From the NCBI RefSeq assembly GCF_009799925.1, contig NZ_WELK01000013.1, positions 1-64,000 of the forward strand: a stretch of DNA of 64,000 nucleotides, written 5' to 3'. Origin of the DNA: Pseudomonas sp. R-28-1W-6. Lineage in GTDB: Bacteria > Pseudomonadota > Gammaproteobacteria > Pseudomonadales > Pseudomonadaceae. A model generated the notes under the pieces. That model searched no databases. It had not been told where the DNA came from and was given only the letters and a program-made list of their open reading frames with translations. Position 1 is the first letter of the stretch. Each line of letters begins with the position of its first letter. The position numbers and the translations under genes were made by a program. Shown here in pieces: positions 54,570-62,100 of this stretch.

Positions 54570-54961
54570 CAGTGGCCTCCGAAGCAGACCAGGCGGTCGG
54601 CCAGCTGGTTGGCTTCATGCAGCTGGCCCAGGCCGGACAGTTCCCAGGGCGCGCCGAGGTTGGCGGCCGGCTTCTGGTAGCGCTGCGCCTCTTCCTCGTT
54701 GAGCACGCCGCGGCGCAGGGCGGCGGCGATGCACACCACGGCGTCCAGTTGCTGCCGGGCGACAAAATCGCGCCAGGCGGCCGGCAGGTCCAGCTCGTCC
54801 TGGGCGCTGACCACATTGGCGGAGGCGCTGTGGACGCCGTCCTGATAGAAGAACAGGCGGACGATTTCATGCCCGCCCGCAATCACCGCCTCGGCAAAGC
54901 GCAGGGCGCGGCGCGAGGAGGGCAGATGGGCCGGGGCGAACAGGGCGATGGCGAATTTCAT
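54569..54961 (-). CDS. tusD: Sulfurtransferase TusD
   Basis: A 130-residue DsrE-like subunit that accepts the persulfide from TusA on Cys77 (DAVVCIAAALRRG; Cys78 in E. coli) and passes it to TusE. The start at 54961 begins MKFAIALFAPAH. It is the first gene of the tusDCBE-trpD2-like operon. The terminator of the BI-1 gene lies upstream, so this operon has its own promoter. Confidence 0.95.
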   Translation of the reverse strand: MKFAIALFAPAHLPSSRRALRFAEAVIAGGHEIVRLFFYQDGVHSASANVVSAQDELDLPAAWRDFVARQQLDAVVCIAAALRRGVLNEEEAQRYQKPAANLGAPWELSGLGQLHEANQLADRLVCFGGH

Positions 54962-55027
54962 GACGATTCCGCGAACTGACTCTGCGCCATGATAAAGGCA
55001 GAACGGCGCAGATGCTTGTCGCAGACA

Positions 55028-55052
55028 CGAAAAAGCCCGCCGAAGCGGGCTT
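55028..55052 (-). terminator. Terminator of the BI-1/YccA gene
   Basis: The hairpin aagcccgc-cgaa-gcgggctt (55033-55052) has an A-run on its left side that becomes the T-run of the minus strand. It lies 18 bases after the stop. Confidence 0.88.
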
Positions 55053-55070
55053 CTTCGTAGCAGGAACGAC

Positions 55071-55739
55071 TCAGTCGTCGCTGCCCATGATGCCGAAGAT
55101 CTGCAGCAGGCTGATGAACAGGTTGTAGATCGATACATACAGGCTGATGGTGGCCATGATGTAGTTGCGCTCACCGCCGTGGATGATCGCGCTGGTCTGG
55201 AACAGGATGGCCGCCGAGGAGAACAGCACGAAGCCGGCGCTGATGGCCAGCTGCAGGCCGCTGATCTCGAAGAACAGACCGGCCACCATGGCGCCCAGCA
55301 GGACGAAAAACCCGGCGGTGATGAAGCCGGCCAGGAAGCTCATGTCCTTGCGGGTGGTCAGCACGTAGGCGGACAGGCCGAAGAACACCAGGGCGGTCAT
55401 GGCGAAGGCCGAACTGACGACTTCGGAGCCGCCGCTCATGCCCAGGTAGCGGTTGAGGATCGGGCCCAGGGTGTAGCCCATGAAGCCAGTCAGGGCGAAG
55501 GTGCTGAGCAGGCCCCAGGAGGAGTTGCGCAGCTTCATGGTCAGGAAGAACAGACCATAGAAGCCCACCAGGGTCACGATGATGCCCGGATGGCCGACCT
55601 GCATCTGTTGCGAGACAAAGGCGACCAGGCCGCTGAACGCCAGGGTCAGGGCCAGCAGGCCATAGGTGTTGCGCAGGACCTTGCTGACTTCCAGCTGGTC
55701 AGCTTGCGCGTGATTCAGCGCGTAATCTTGTTCGTGCAT
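55071..55739 (-). CDS. Bax inhibitor-1/YccA family membrane protein
   Basis: A 222-residue inner membrane protein with seven hydrophobic helices and the BI-1 signature (LGPILNRYLG, TRKDMSFLAGF, ending with an acidic GSDD). In E. coli YccA is a substrate and modulator of the FtsH protease; some relatives are calcium leak channels. The start at 55739 (MHEQDYALNH) has AGGAG upstream. Its place next to the tus genes is conserved. Confidence 0.92.
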   Translation of the reverse strand: MHEQDYALNHAQADQLEVSKVLRNTYGLLALTLAFSGLVAFVSQQMQVGHPGIIVTLVGFYGLFFLTMKLRNSSWGLLSTFALTGFMGYTLGPILNRYLGMSGGSEVVSSAFAMTALVFFGLSAYVLTTRKDMSFLAGFITAGFFVLLGAMVAGLFFEISGLQLAISAGFVLFSSAAILFQTSAIIHGGERNYIMATISLYVSIYNLFISLLQIFGIMGSDD

Positions 55740-55874
55740 GACAACTCTCCTGAGCGGCGAAATTGGTTCCGTGACCGCGGTCGAAGGGATCATAACAGAG
55801 CGTGCACAACTGCCAATTACGAGAGTTTGACAGTGTGTTGCGTTCCGGTAAGATTGCCGCCCGCAGCAAACGCC

Positions 55875-55964
55875 GGAAGCGTGGCAGAGCGGTTGAATGC
55901 AACGGTCTTGAAAACCGTCGAAGGGGAAACTCTTCCGTGAGTTCGAATCTCACCGCTTCCGCCA
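55875..55964 (+). tRNA. tRNA-Ser, anticodon TGA
   Basis: A 90-base type II tRNA. The acceptor stem is GGAAGCG with CGCTTCC and an encoded GCCA end. The anticodon stem is ACGGT/ACCGT with loop CTTGAAA (anticodon TGA at 55909-55911), followed by the long serine variable arm and the T-arm with GTTCGAATC. It decodes UCA and related codons. The conserved chromosomal order ends here. Confidence 0.97.
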
Positions 55965-55975
55965 AATACATACCT

Positions 55976-56002
55976 AAAAGCCCCGTGTTCCGGGGCTTTT
56001 TC
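55976..56002 (+). terminator. Terminator of tRNA-Ser
   Basis: Arms aaaagcccc (55976-55984) and ggggctttt (55992-56000) are followed by T residues, 12 bases beyond the tRNA end. Confidence 0.88.
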
Positions 56003-56505
56003 GTTTCTGCTGGGTGCCGGGCCACACGTTGGCTAGAGCCCAAGGTGATGCCACTCAAGTGGATGGCATCGCATGCTTGGGCCCACCTGCGGTTGCTCCA
56101 GAAAGCGTCCACCCCGAGGCGGCTGGAGCGCCAATAAGAACAGTGCGTACCACCCGCGGTACCGACTACCTTGGCATTCACTACACCCGGCAGCTCATAC
56201 TTTTCGAAGCACCTGAAGATATGCGCTCGTACGAGTTTGCATTCGATCTTAAGCGGCATGGTTCAGCCATGAAGGCTGGGCGCTCGTAGAATCTCGCTCT
56301 TGGCTAACTCGCACGGCTTGCTGATGACCAGCGTCAGCATTGTGGTGACGAGGTGTGCAGGCGCATCTGCGGCAGAGCTTCCATGCCGAACACCTGGTGA
56401 GCCAACCCTGGGCTCAGCACGTGCAGCCGAATTCGGTGGTCATCCCGAGCGCAAAAAACTGACCTGGGTCAATGACTGATGCAATCGCTCGGCAAACGGG
56501 CGATT
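56003..56505. other. Unassigned region between tRNA-Ser and the catabolic cluster, with a large stem-loop
   Basis: About 500 bases with no gene I can support. At 56038-56082 an imperfect stem-loop stands out: outer arms GCCCAAG/CTTGGGC and inner arms GATGCCA/TGGCATC, all perfect, separated by a 2-base and a 5-base bulge. A palindrome TGACCTGGGTCA lies at 56460-56471. Composition is less coding-like than on either side. It could be a decayed mobile-element end or a small RNA; no repeat of the tRNA 3' end is found here. Confidence 0.5.
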
Positions 56506-56507
56506 TA

Positions 56508-56570
56508 GTCATGAAAAGAGAAATCGCTGTCGCCGAATGAAAGGTCGGCGTGGTCCCTCCCTCCTAAATT
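56508..56570 (+). promoter_or_regulatory. Shared operator/promoter, copy A (upstream of the first dioxygenase gene)
   Basis: Bases 56508-56544 match 58714-58750 at 30 of 37 positions without gaps. Within the element AAGAGAAA (56516) and ATGAAAGG (56537) start 21 bp apart. A -10-like TAAATT lies at 56565-56570, exactly 20 bases after the element, the same distance as in copy B. There is no good -35, which fits an activator-dependent promoter. The leader to the gene start at 56671 is about 95 bases. Confidence 0.6.
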
Positions 56571-56670
56571 CCCCCCTCACGGCCTGTCTCGCGGAGCCCG
56601 CTGCGGCTCATTGCGCGCAGTTGCCGCAATGCCCGTTCGACGAACGACGTACCCCCCTGAGGATAAGAAG

Positions 56671-57519
56671 ATGCGCGTAGAACAACTCACTTGCAGTATC
56701 GGCGCCGAGCTGGTCGGCGTGAACCTGGCCGATGCCGTCCACGACGACGGTCTATTCAGCGAGATCAAGGACCTGCTGCTGCAGCACAAGGCGCTGTTCC
56801 TGCGCGATCAGGACATCTCGCGCCCGGACCATGTGGCCTTCGCCCGCCGTCTCGGCGAGCTGGAAGATCACCCGATGGCGCCGACCCATCCGCAAGCGCC
56901 GGGCCTGGTGCAGATCTACAAGCGTCCCGAGCAGCCGATCGACCGCTACGAGAATGCCTGGCACAGCGACGGCTCCTGGCGCGAGACCCCGGCCATGGGC
57001 TGCGTGCTGCGCTGCGTGGAATGCCCAACCGTAGGCGGCGATACCCTGTGGGCGAACATGGCGCTGGCCTACGAGAACCTGCCGCGCGAGATCAAGCAGC
57101 GGATCGAGGACCTGCGCGCCAGCCACAGCTTCGAGTCGTCCTTCGCCGCGGCCATGCCGATCGATAAGCGTCTGGCGATGAAGGCCGAGTACCCGGACGC
57201 CGAGCATCCGGTGGTACGCACCCATCCGGAAACCGGCGAGAAGATCCTCTACGTCAACGCCTTCACCACCCACTTCACCAACTACCACACCAAGGAGCGC
57301 GTGCGTTTCGGCCAGGACGCCAACCCCGGCGCCGCCGATCTGTTGCGCTACCTTGTCAGCCAGGCCTTCATCCCCGAGTACCAGGTGCGCTGGCGCTGGC
57401 AGCCCAACAGCATCGCCATCTGGGACAACCGCAGCACCCAGCACTATGCCGTCATGGATTACCCGGCCTGCCACCGCAAGATGGAGCGCGCCGCGATCAT
57501 CGGCGACAAGCCGTTCTGA
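56671..57519 (+). CDS. TauD/TfdA family 2-oxoglutarate-dependent dioxygenase (copy 1)
   Basis: A 282-residue Fe(II)/2-oxoglutarate dioxygenase of the taurine/2,4-D dioxygenase type. The metal triad is His98-x-Asp100 (AWHSDGSW) and His258 (STQHYAVMDY), and an arginine in CHRKMER (Arg269 or Arg273) should bind 2-oxoglutarate. Such enzymes hydroxylate an unactivated carbon, often to start breakdown of sulfonates, ethers or betaines. The ATG at 56671 has GAGGA seven bases upstream. The BKACE gene follows 48 bases later. The second copy at 59825 is about 80 percent identical over the full length without gaps. The substrate is unknown. Confidence 0.88.
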   Translation: MRVEQLTCSIGAELVGVNLADAVHDDGLFSEIKDLLLQHKALFLRDQDISRPDHVAFARRLGELEDHPMAPTHPQAPGLVQIYKRPEQPIDRYENAWHSDGSWRETPAMGCVLRCVECPTVGGDTLWANMALAYENLPREIKQRIEDLRASHSFESSFAAAMPIDKRLAMKAEYPDAEHPVVRTHPETGEKILYVNAFTTHFTNYHTKERVRFGQDANPGAADLLRYLVSQAFIPEYQVRWRWQPNSIAIWDNRSTQHYAVMDYPACHRKMERAAIIGDKPF

Positions 57520-57567
57520 TCCCCGCCCGACAACCACCACAACAACGCCATATCCGAGGAAAACACC

Positions 57568-58623
57568 ATGAACTTCATCGATGGTTCGCTGTTTGTCGAA
57601 AACATGCAGAAACTGGTCATCACCGCCGCCCCCTACGGCCCGGAGTGGATGCCGTCCGATTTCCCCGAAGACATCCCGGTGAGCATGCAGGCGCAGATTC
57701 AGAAGGCGGTCGACTGCTACAACGCCGGCGCCACCGTGCTCCATGTGCACGTACGGGAAGAAGACGGCAAGGGCTCCAAGCGCCTGTCCAAGTTCAACGA
57801 ACTGCTGGCCGGCATCCGCGAGGCCTGCCCGGGCATGATCCTGCAGGTTGGCGGCTCGATCTCCTTCGCCCCGGAAAACGAAGGCGATACCGCCAAGTGG
57901 CTGAGCGACGACACCCGGCACATGCTGGCCGAGCTCAAGCCGACCCCGGACCAGGTGACCATCGCCATCAACACCAACCAGATGAACGTCTGCGAGCAGA
58001 TGACCGCCGCCGACATCCGCGGCACCTCGCTGGCCGATCCGGCGATGCTGGCGGCCTACCAGGAGATGACCATCCCGGCCGGCCCGGCCTGGGTCGAGGA
58101 ACACATCCGCCGTCTGTCCGCGAACAAGATCCAGACCCACTTCCAGCTGGCCAACATCACCCAGCTCAACACCGTCGAGCGCATGATGCGCCGCGGCGTG
58201 TGCAACGTGCCGCTGATCCTCACCTGGGTGGCCATCGGTGGCGGCTTCGACTCGCCCAACCCCTACGACCTGGCCAACTTCGTGCGCGCCTGCCCGGACG
58301 GCTCGGTGCTGACCCTGGAAACCAGCATGCGCAACGTGCTGCCGCTGAACATGATGGCCATCGCCCTGGGTCTGCATGTGCGCTGCGGCATCGAGGACAA
58401 CATCTGGAACCAGCGCCAGACCGGCAAGATGACCAGCGTCGAGCAGATCGAGCAGCTGGTGCGCCTGTCCCGCGAGTTCGGCCGCGAGGTGGCCAATGGC
58501 GAGGAGGCCCGGCAGATCTACAAGGTCGGCACCTTCTACGAGAACGCCGACGAGACCCTGGCCAAGAACGGCTTCGCGCCCAACCGCAAGCCGGGGCAGG
58601 TGGGCTTCACCCAGCACGGCTGA
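57568..58623 (+). CDS. BKACE (DUF849) beta-keto acid cleavage enzyme (copy 1)
   Basis: A 351-residue TIM-barrel enzyme of the 3-keto-5-aminohexanoate cleavage (Kce/BKACE) family. These enzymes join a beta-keto acid with acetyl-CoA to give acetoacetate and a new CoA ester. Zinc ligands are His59 and His61 (LHVHVRE) and Glu276 (VRCGIEDNIW). Glu26 (GPEW), Ser97 (GGSISF), Arg272 and Asp277 fit the known catalytic positions. It is in an operon with the dioxygenase. In carnitine degradation the same family cleaves 3-dehydrocarnitine, which suggests a parallel route here, but the substrate cannot be read off. Confidence 0.88.
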   Translation: MNFIDGSLFVENMQKLVITAAPYGPEWMPSDFPEDIPVSMQAQIQKAVDCYNAGATVLHVHVREEDGKGSKRLSKFNELLAGIREACPGMILQVGGSISFAPENEGDTAKWLSDDTRHMLAELKPTPDQVTIAINTNQMNVCEQMTAADIRGTSLADPAMLAAYQEMTIPAGPAWVEEHIRRLSANKIQTHFQLANITQLNTVERMMRRGVCNVPLILTWVAIGGGFDSPNPYDLANFVRACPDGSVLTLETSMRNVLPLNMMAIALGLHVRCGIEDNIWNQRQTGKMTSVEQIEQLVRLSREFGREVANGEEARQIYKVGTFYENADETLAKNGFAPNRKPGQVGFTQHG

Positions 58624-58631
58624 AGCGTGGC

Positions 58632-58663
58632 GGCCCCTCGCCGGCCGGCGAGGGGCCCGCTTT
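58632..58663 (+). terminator. Terminator-like palindrome after BKACE copy 1
   Basis: A 26-base perfect palindrome (58632-58657, arms of 13) lies nine bases after the stop, with only a short T tract. It probably separates the two transcription units of the cluster. Confidence 0.55.
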
Positions 58664-58713
58664 GACAGGCCCTGCGCTGGGTTTTGCGCCGTCGGGCCCG
58701 GCCGAGTCAGTCT

Positions 58714-58776
58714 GTCATGAAATGAGAAGTCACTGTCGTCTGATGAGAAGCGCTTAGGCGGCCTGCGGCTTACAGT
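58714..58776 (+). promoter_or_regulatory. Shared operator/promoter, copy B (upstream of the quinone oxidoreductase gene)
   Basis: The element 58714-58750 carries a perfect eight-base direct repeat, ATGAGAAG at 58722 and 58743, 21 bp apart. It aligns with 56508-56544 at 30 of 37 bases. A -10-like TACAGT follows at 58771-58776, again 20 bases after the element. The gene starts at 58833. Confidence 0.6.
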
Positions 58777-58832
58777 CCAATCAACGCAAATCGGCGCAGT
58801 TCGCCCAGATCGCAGATTGGAGAGAAACAGGC

Positions 58833-59813
58833 ATGGCCAAAGCCGTACGCTTTTACGAAACCGGTGGTCCCGAAGTCCTTCGTTACGAGGATGTCGAGGT
58901 GGGCGATCCGGGTCCGGGTCAGGTTCGTCTGCGCCACGTCGCAGTGGGCCTGAACTACGCCGACACCTATTTCCGCAACGGCACCTACCCGATTCCGCTG
59001 CCCAACGGCATGGGCGTGGAAGCGTCCGGCGTGGTGCAGGCGGTGGGCGAGGGGGTGAGCAACGTCACGGTCGGCGACCGTGTCACCTACACCGGCTTCC
59101 TCAACACCCTCGGCGCCTACAGCACCGAGCGCCTGATTTCTGCCGCGCCGCTGATCAAGCTGCCCGACACCATCGCCTTCGAGACGGCTGCGGCCATGAC
59201 CATGCGTGGTCTGACCTCGTCCTACCTGATGCGCCGCATCTATGACTTCAAGCCGGGCGACAGCATCCTGTTGCACGCCGCCGCCGGTGGCGTCGGCCTG
59301 ATCGTCTCGCAGTGGGCCAAGCTGCTCGGCCTCAAGGTGATCGGCACCGTGTCCAGCGAGGCCAAGGCCGAGATCGCCCGTGCCCATGGCTGCGATCACA
59401 CCATCAACTACAGCCATGAAGACGTCGCCCAGCGCGTGCGCGAGCTGACCGATGGCGTCGGCGTCAATGTGGTGTTCGACAGCGTCGGCAAGAACACCTT
59501 CGCCGGCTCGCTGGATTCGCTCAAGCGCCGCGGTCTGATGGTCTGCGTCGGCACCGCCTCCGGCCCGATCCCGCCGTTCGACCCGGTACTGCTGGCGATG
59601 AAAGGCTCGCTGTACCTGACCCGCCCGGCCCTGGCCGACTACATCGCCGACCCGGCGGAGAAGGCGGCCCTGGCTGGCGAGCTGTTCGATCACGTCGGCA
59701 GTGGCCGGATCAAGATCGAGATCAACCAGCACTACGCCCTGCAGGATGCCGTGCAGGCACACCGCGACCTGGAGTCGCGCAAGACCACCGGCTCATCCAT
59801 CTTCGTCATCTGA
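58833..59813 (+). CDS. Quinone oxidoreductase-like zinc-independent MDR enzyme
   Basis: A 326-residue medium-chain reductase of the QorA/zeta-crystallin group. The N-terminal part lacks the zinc cysteines of alcohol dehydrogenases, and the NADPH loop is HAAAGGVG near residue 148. Family phrases NYADTYFRNGTYP and GVEASGVVQAVG are present. Such enzymes reduce quinones or alpha,beta-unsaturated carbonyls with NADPH in the cytoplasm. It is the first gene of the second unit; the second dioxygenase gene starts 11 bases after it. Its job in the cluster could be reduction of an enone or quinone intermediate, which is inference. Confidence 0.88.
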   Translation: MAKAVRFYETGGPEVLRYEDVEVGDPGPGQVRLRHVAVGLNYADTYFRNGTYPIPLPNGMGVEASGVVQAVGEGVSNVTVGDRVTYTGFLNTLGAYSTERLISAAPLIKLPDTIAFETAAAMTMRGLTSSYLMRRIYDFKPGDSILLHAAAGGVGLIVSQWAKLLGLKVIGTVSSEAKAEIARAHGCDHTINYSHEDVAQRVRELTDGVGVNVVFDSVGKNTFAGSLDSLKRRGLMVCVGTASGPIPPFDPVLLAMKGSLYLTRPALADYIADPAEKAALAGELFDHVGSGRIKIEINQHYALQDAVQAHRDLESRKTTGSSIFVI

Positions 59814-59824
59814 GGAGGCCCGTC

Positions 59825-60673
59825 ATGCAAGTCGAACAACTGACCTGCGCCATCGGCGCCGAGCTGGTCGGCGTGAACCTGGCCGACGCCATTCATGACG
59901 ACGGCCTGTTCGCCGAGATCCGCGCCCAGCTGCTCAAGCACCGCGTGCTGTTCCTGCGCGAGCAGACCTTCAGCCGGGCCGAGCACGTGGCCTTCGCCCG
60001 CCGTTTCGGCGAGCTGGAGGACCACCCGGTGGCCGGCAGCGACCCGGAGCACCCGGGCCTGGTGCAGATCTACAAGCGCCCGGATCAGCCGATGGATCGC
60101 TACGAGAACGCCTGGCACACCGATGCCACCTGGCGCGAGGCGCCGCCGCTGGGCTGCGTGCTGCGCTGCATCGAGTGCCCGCCGGTGGGTGGCGACACCA
60201 TGTGGGCGAACATGGCCCTGGCCTACGAGAACCTGCCGGCCGACGTGAAGGCGAAGATCGAAGGCCTGCGTGCGCGTCATAGCATCGAGGCCAGCTTCGG
60301 CGCGGCCATGCCGATCGACAAGCGCCTGGCACTCAAGGCGCAGTACCCGGACGCCGAGCACCCGGTGGTGCGCACCCACCCGGAAACCGGCGAGAAGGTG
60401 TTGTTCGTCAACGCCTTCACCACCCACTTCAGCAACTACCACACCCCCGAGCGGGTGCGCTTCGGCCAGGACGCCAATCCCGGTGCCGCCGACCTGCTGC
60501 GCTACCTGGTCAGCCAGGCGTACATCCCCGAGTACCAGGTGCGCTGGCGCTGGCAGCCGAACAGCGTGGCCATCTGGGACAACCGCAGCACCCAGCATTA
60601 CGCCGTCATGGACTACCCGCCGTGCCATCGCAAGATGGAACGTGCCGGGATCATCGGTGACAAGACCTACTGA
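59825..60673 (+). CDS. TauD/TfdA family 2-oxoglutarate-dependent dioxygenase (copy 2)
   Basis: A 282-residue paralogue of copy 1, the same length, with the metal triad at the same positions (His98-x-Asp100 in AWHTDATW, His258) and 55 differences by eye. Differences cluster at residues 30-76 and around the active site (HSDGSW versus HTDATW, ETPAMG versus EAPPLG), which hints at a different substrate or a successive step. AGGAGG precedes the ATG. The BKACE copy 2 gene follows after 52 bases. Confidence 0.88.
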   Translation: MQVEQLTCAIGAELVGVNLADAIHDDGLFAEIRAQLLKHRVLFLREQTFSRAEHVAFARRFGELEDHPVAGSDPEHPGLVQIYKRPDQPMDRYENAWHTDATWREAPPLGCVLRCIECPPVGGDTMWANMALAYENLPADVKAKIEGLRARHSIEASFGAAMPIDKRLALKAQYPDAEHPVVRTHPETGEKVLFVNAFTTHFSNYHTPERVRFGQDANPGAADLLRYLVSQAYIPEYQVRWRWQPNSVAIWDNRSTQHYAVMDYPPCHRKMERAGIIGDKTY

Positions 60674-60725
60674 GTCGAAGCGCCCCAGACGCGCCGCTTA
60701 CTTTCAATTTTTTGAGGCAACAGAC

Positions 60726-61775
60726 ATGAATTTCCTCGACGGCTCTCTCTTCCCTGAAAACCAGGACAAGCTGGTCATCACCGCCGCACCCTATGGCCCC
60801 GAATGGTTCCCCTCCGACTACCCGGAGGACATTCCGGTGACCATGGAGGAACAGATTCAGAAGGCTGTTGACTGCTACGAAGCCGGCGCCTCCGTACTCC
60901 ACCTGCACGTGCGCGAGCTGGACGGCAAGGGTTCCAAGCGCCTGTCCAAGTTCAACGAGCTGATCGCCGGCGTGCGCAAGGCCGTGCCGGACATGGTCAT
61001 TCAGGTCGGCGGCTCCATCTCCTTCGCGCCGCCGGAAGACGGCGCGGCCGCCAAGTGGCTGCATGACGACACCCGGCACATGCTCGCCGAACTCGATCCC
61101 AAGCCCGACCAGGTCACCGTGACGGTCAACACCACGCAGATGAACGTCATCGAGCAGATGGATGCGCGCGACTACGCCGGCACCTCCATGGGCAGCGACA
61201 CCTACGAAGCCTACCGCGAGATGATCGTGCCCTCAGGCCCGAGCTTCATCGAGGAGCACGTCAAGCGCCTCTCCGCCGCCGGCATTCAGAGCGCCTTCCA
61301 GTTCTACAACATCAACAGCTACGAGTCGGTGGAGCGCCTGATCCGCCGCGGCGTCTACAAGGGACCGCTGGTGTGCAACTGGGTGGCGATTGGCGGTGGC
61401 ATGGACCAGCCGCACATCTACAGCCTGGCCAACTTCCTGCGCGCCATCCCCGACGGCACCATGCTGACGGTGGAAAGCACCATGCTCAACACCCTGCCGG
61501 TCAACCTGATGGGCATGGCCATGGGCCTGCACGTGCGCTGCGGTATCGAGGACAACATCTGGAGCCAGGATCGCTCGCGCAAGATGACTTCCGTCGAGCA
61601 GATCCAGCAGCTGGTGCGCATCGCCAAAGAGATCGGCCGTCCGGTGGCCAACGGCAAGGAAGCCCGCGAAATCCTCAAGATCGGCGTTTTCTACGAGACG
61701 GTCGAAGAAACCCTGGCCGCCAACGGCTTCGCGCCGAACCCGAAGGGCGGTCAGCAGGGCTTCCTGCGCAAATGA
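60726..61775 (+). CDS. BKACE (DUF849) beta-keto acid cleavage enzyme (copy 2)
   Basis: A 349-residue paralogue of copy 1 with the same active-site set (Glu26, His59, His61 in LHLHVRE, Ser97, and R-x-GIED near 272-277). Similarity is lower than between the dioxygenases, at roughly two thirds identical by eye. Substrate-pocket stretches differ (HFQLANITQLNT versus AFQFYNINSYES, FDSPNPYD versus MDQPHIYS), so the two copies may cleave different keto acids. It is the last gene of the qor-dioxygenase-BKACE unit. Confidence 0.88.
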   Translation: MNFLDGSLFPENQDKLVITAAPYGPEWFPSDYPEDIPVTMEEQIQKAVDCYEAGASVLHLHVRELDGKGSKRLSKFNELIAGVRKAVPDMVIQVGGSISFAPPEDGAAAKWLHDDTRHMLAELDPKPDQVTVTVNTTQMNVIEQMDARDYAGTSMGSDTYEAYREMIVPSGPSFIEEHVKRLSAAGIQSAFQFYNINSYESVERLIRRGVYKGPLVCNWVAIGGGMDQPHIYSLANFLRAIPDGTMLTVESTMLNTLPVNLMGMAMGLHVRCGIEDNIWSQDRSRKMTSVEQIQQLVRIAKEIGRPVANGKEAREILKIGVFYETVEETLAANGFAPNPKGGQQGFLRK

Positions 61776-62100
61776 TTCACCCGCCGGTGTAGGGTGGGGG
61801 AGTCGCGACAGCGGCGTACCCACCCTGGGCAAGACGTCAGCCTCCTGCTGGTCAGGTCAGGAGGTGGATGCCGTGCATGCGGGGCTGCCCCGCAGCACGG
61901 GGATCACGGACGCGGCTGGCTTGGCCAGCCGTGTTCGACCGACCTCGATCCGTTTGTGCAAAGGCTTCTGCCCGTTCGGCGTTCCCCGCTTGTCGCCACG
62001 CAGACAAGCACATGCGCCGAATCTCCACTCCCACGAAGAGTCGGGGCGAAGCTTTTGCAGAGCCGGTTCCACGTACAACAATAAGCTTCCAGGAGGCAGC
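61776..62100 (+). other. Intergenic region before the MFS gene with several hairpins and a dispersed-repeat-like palindrome
   Basis: No gene is supported in these 325 bases. An inverted repeat AGGGTGGG (61791-61798) with CCCACCCT (61819-61826) has a 20-base spacer and resembles the GTAGGGTGGG-type palindromes scattered in many Pseudomonas genomes. Further hairpins are GCGGGG-ctg-CCCCGC (61879-61893), GGCTGGC-ttg-GCCAGCC (61914-61930) and CTTGTC/GACAAG (61989-62008). One may end the BKACE transcript. The shared 37-bp operator is not present here. Confidence 0.5.

Noticed and set aside
55699..56259. A 186-codon minus-strand frame
   Set aside because: It runs through the tRNA-Ser gene and its terminator and has no recognisable domain.
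56014..56289. A 91-codon plus-strand frame right of the tRNA
   Set aside because: It has no ribosome site and no similarity I recognise, and its first part is the large stem-loop. A decayed gene cannot be excluded.
61864..62100. N-terminal extension of the MFS transporter
   Set aside because: The frame is open upstream of 62101, but it crosses several hairpins, while AGGAGG sits four bases before the ATG at 62101, where the normal MFS N-terminus begins.
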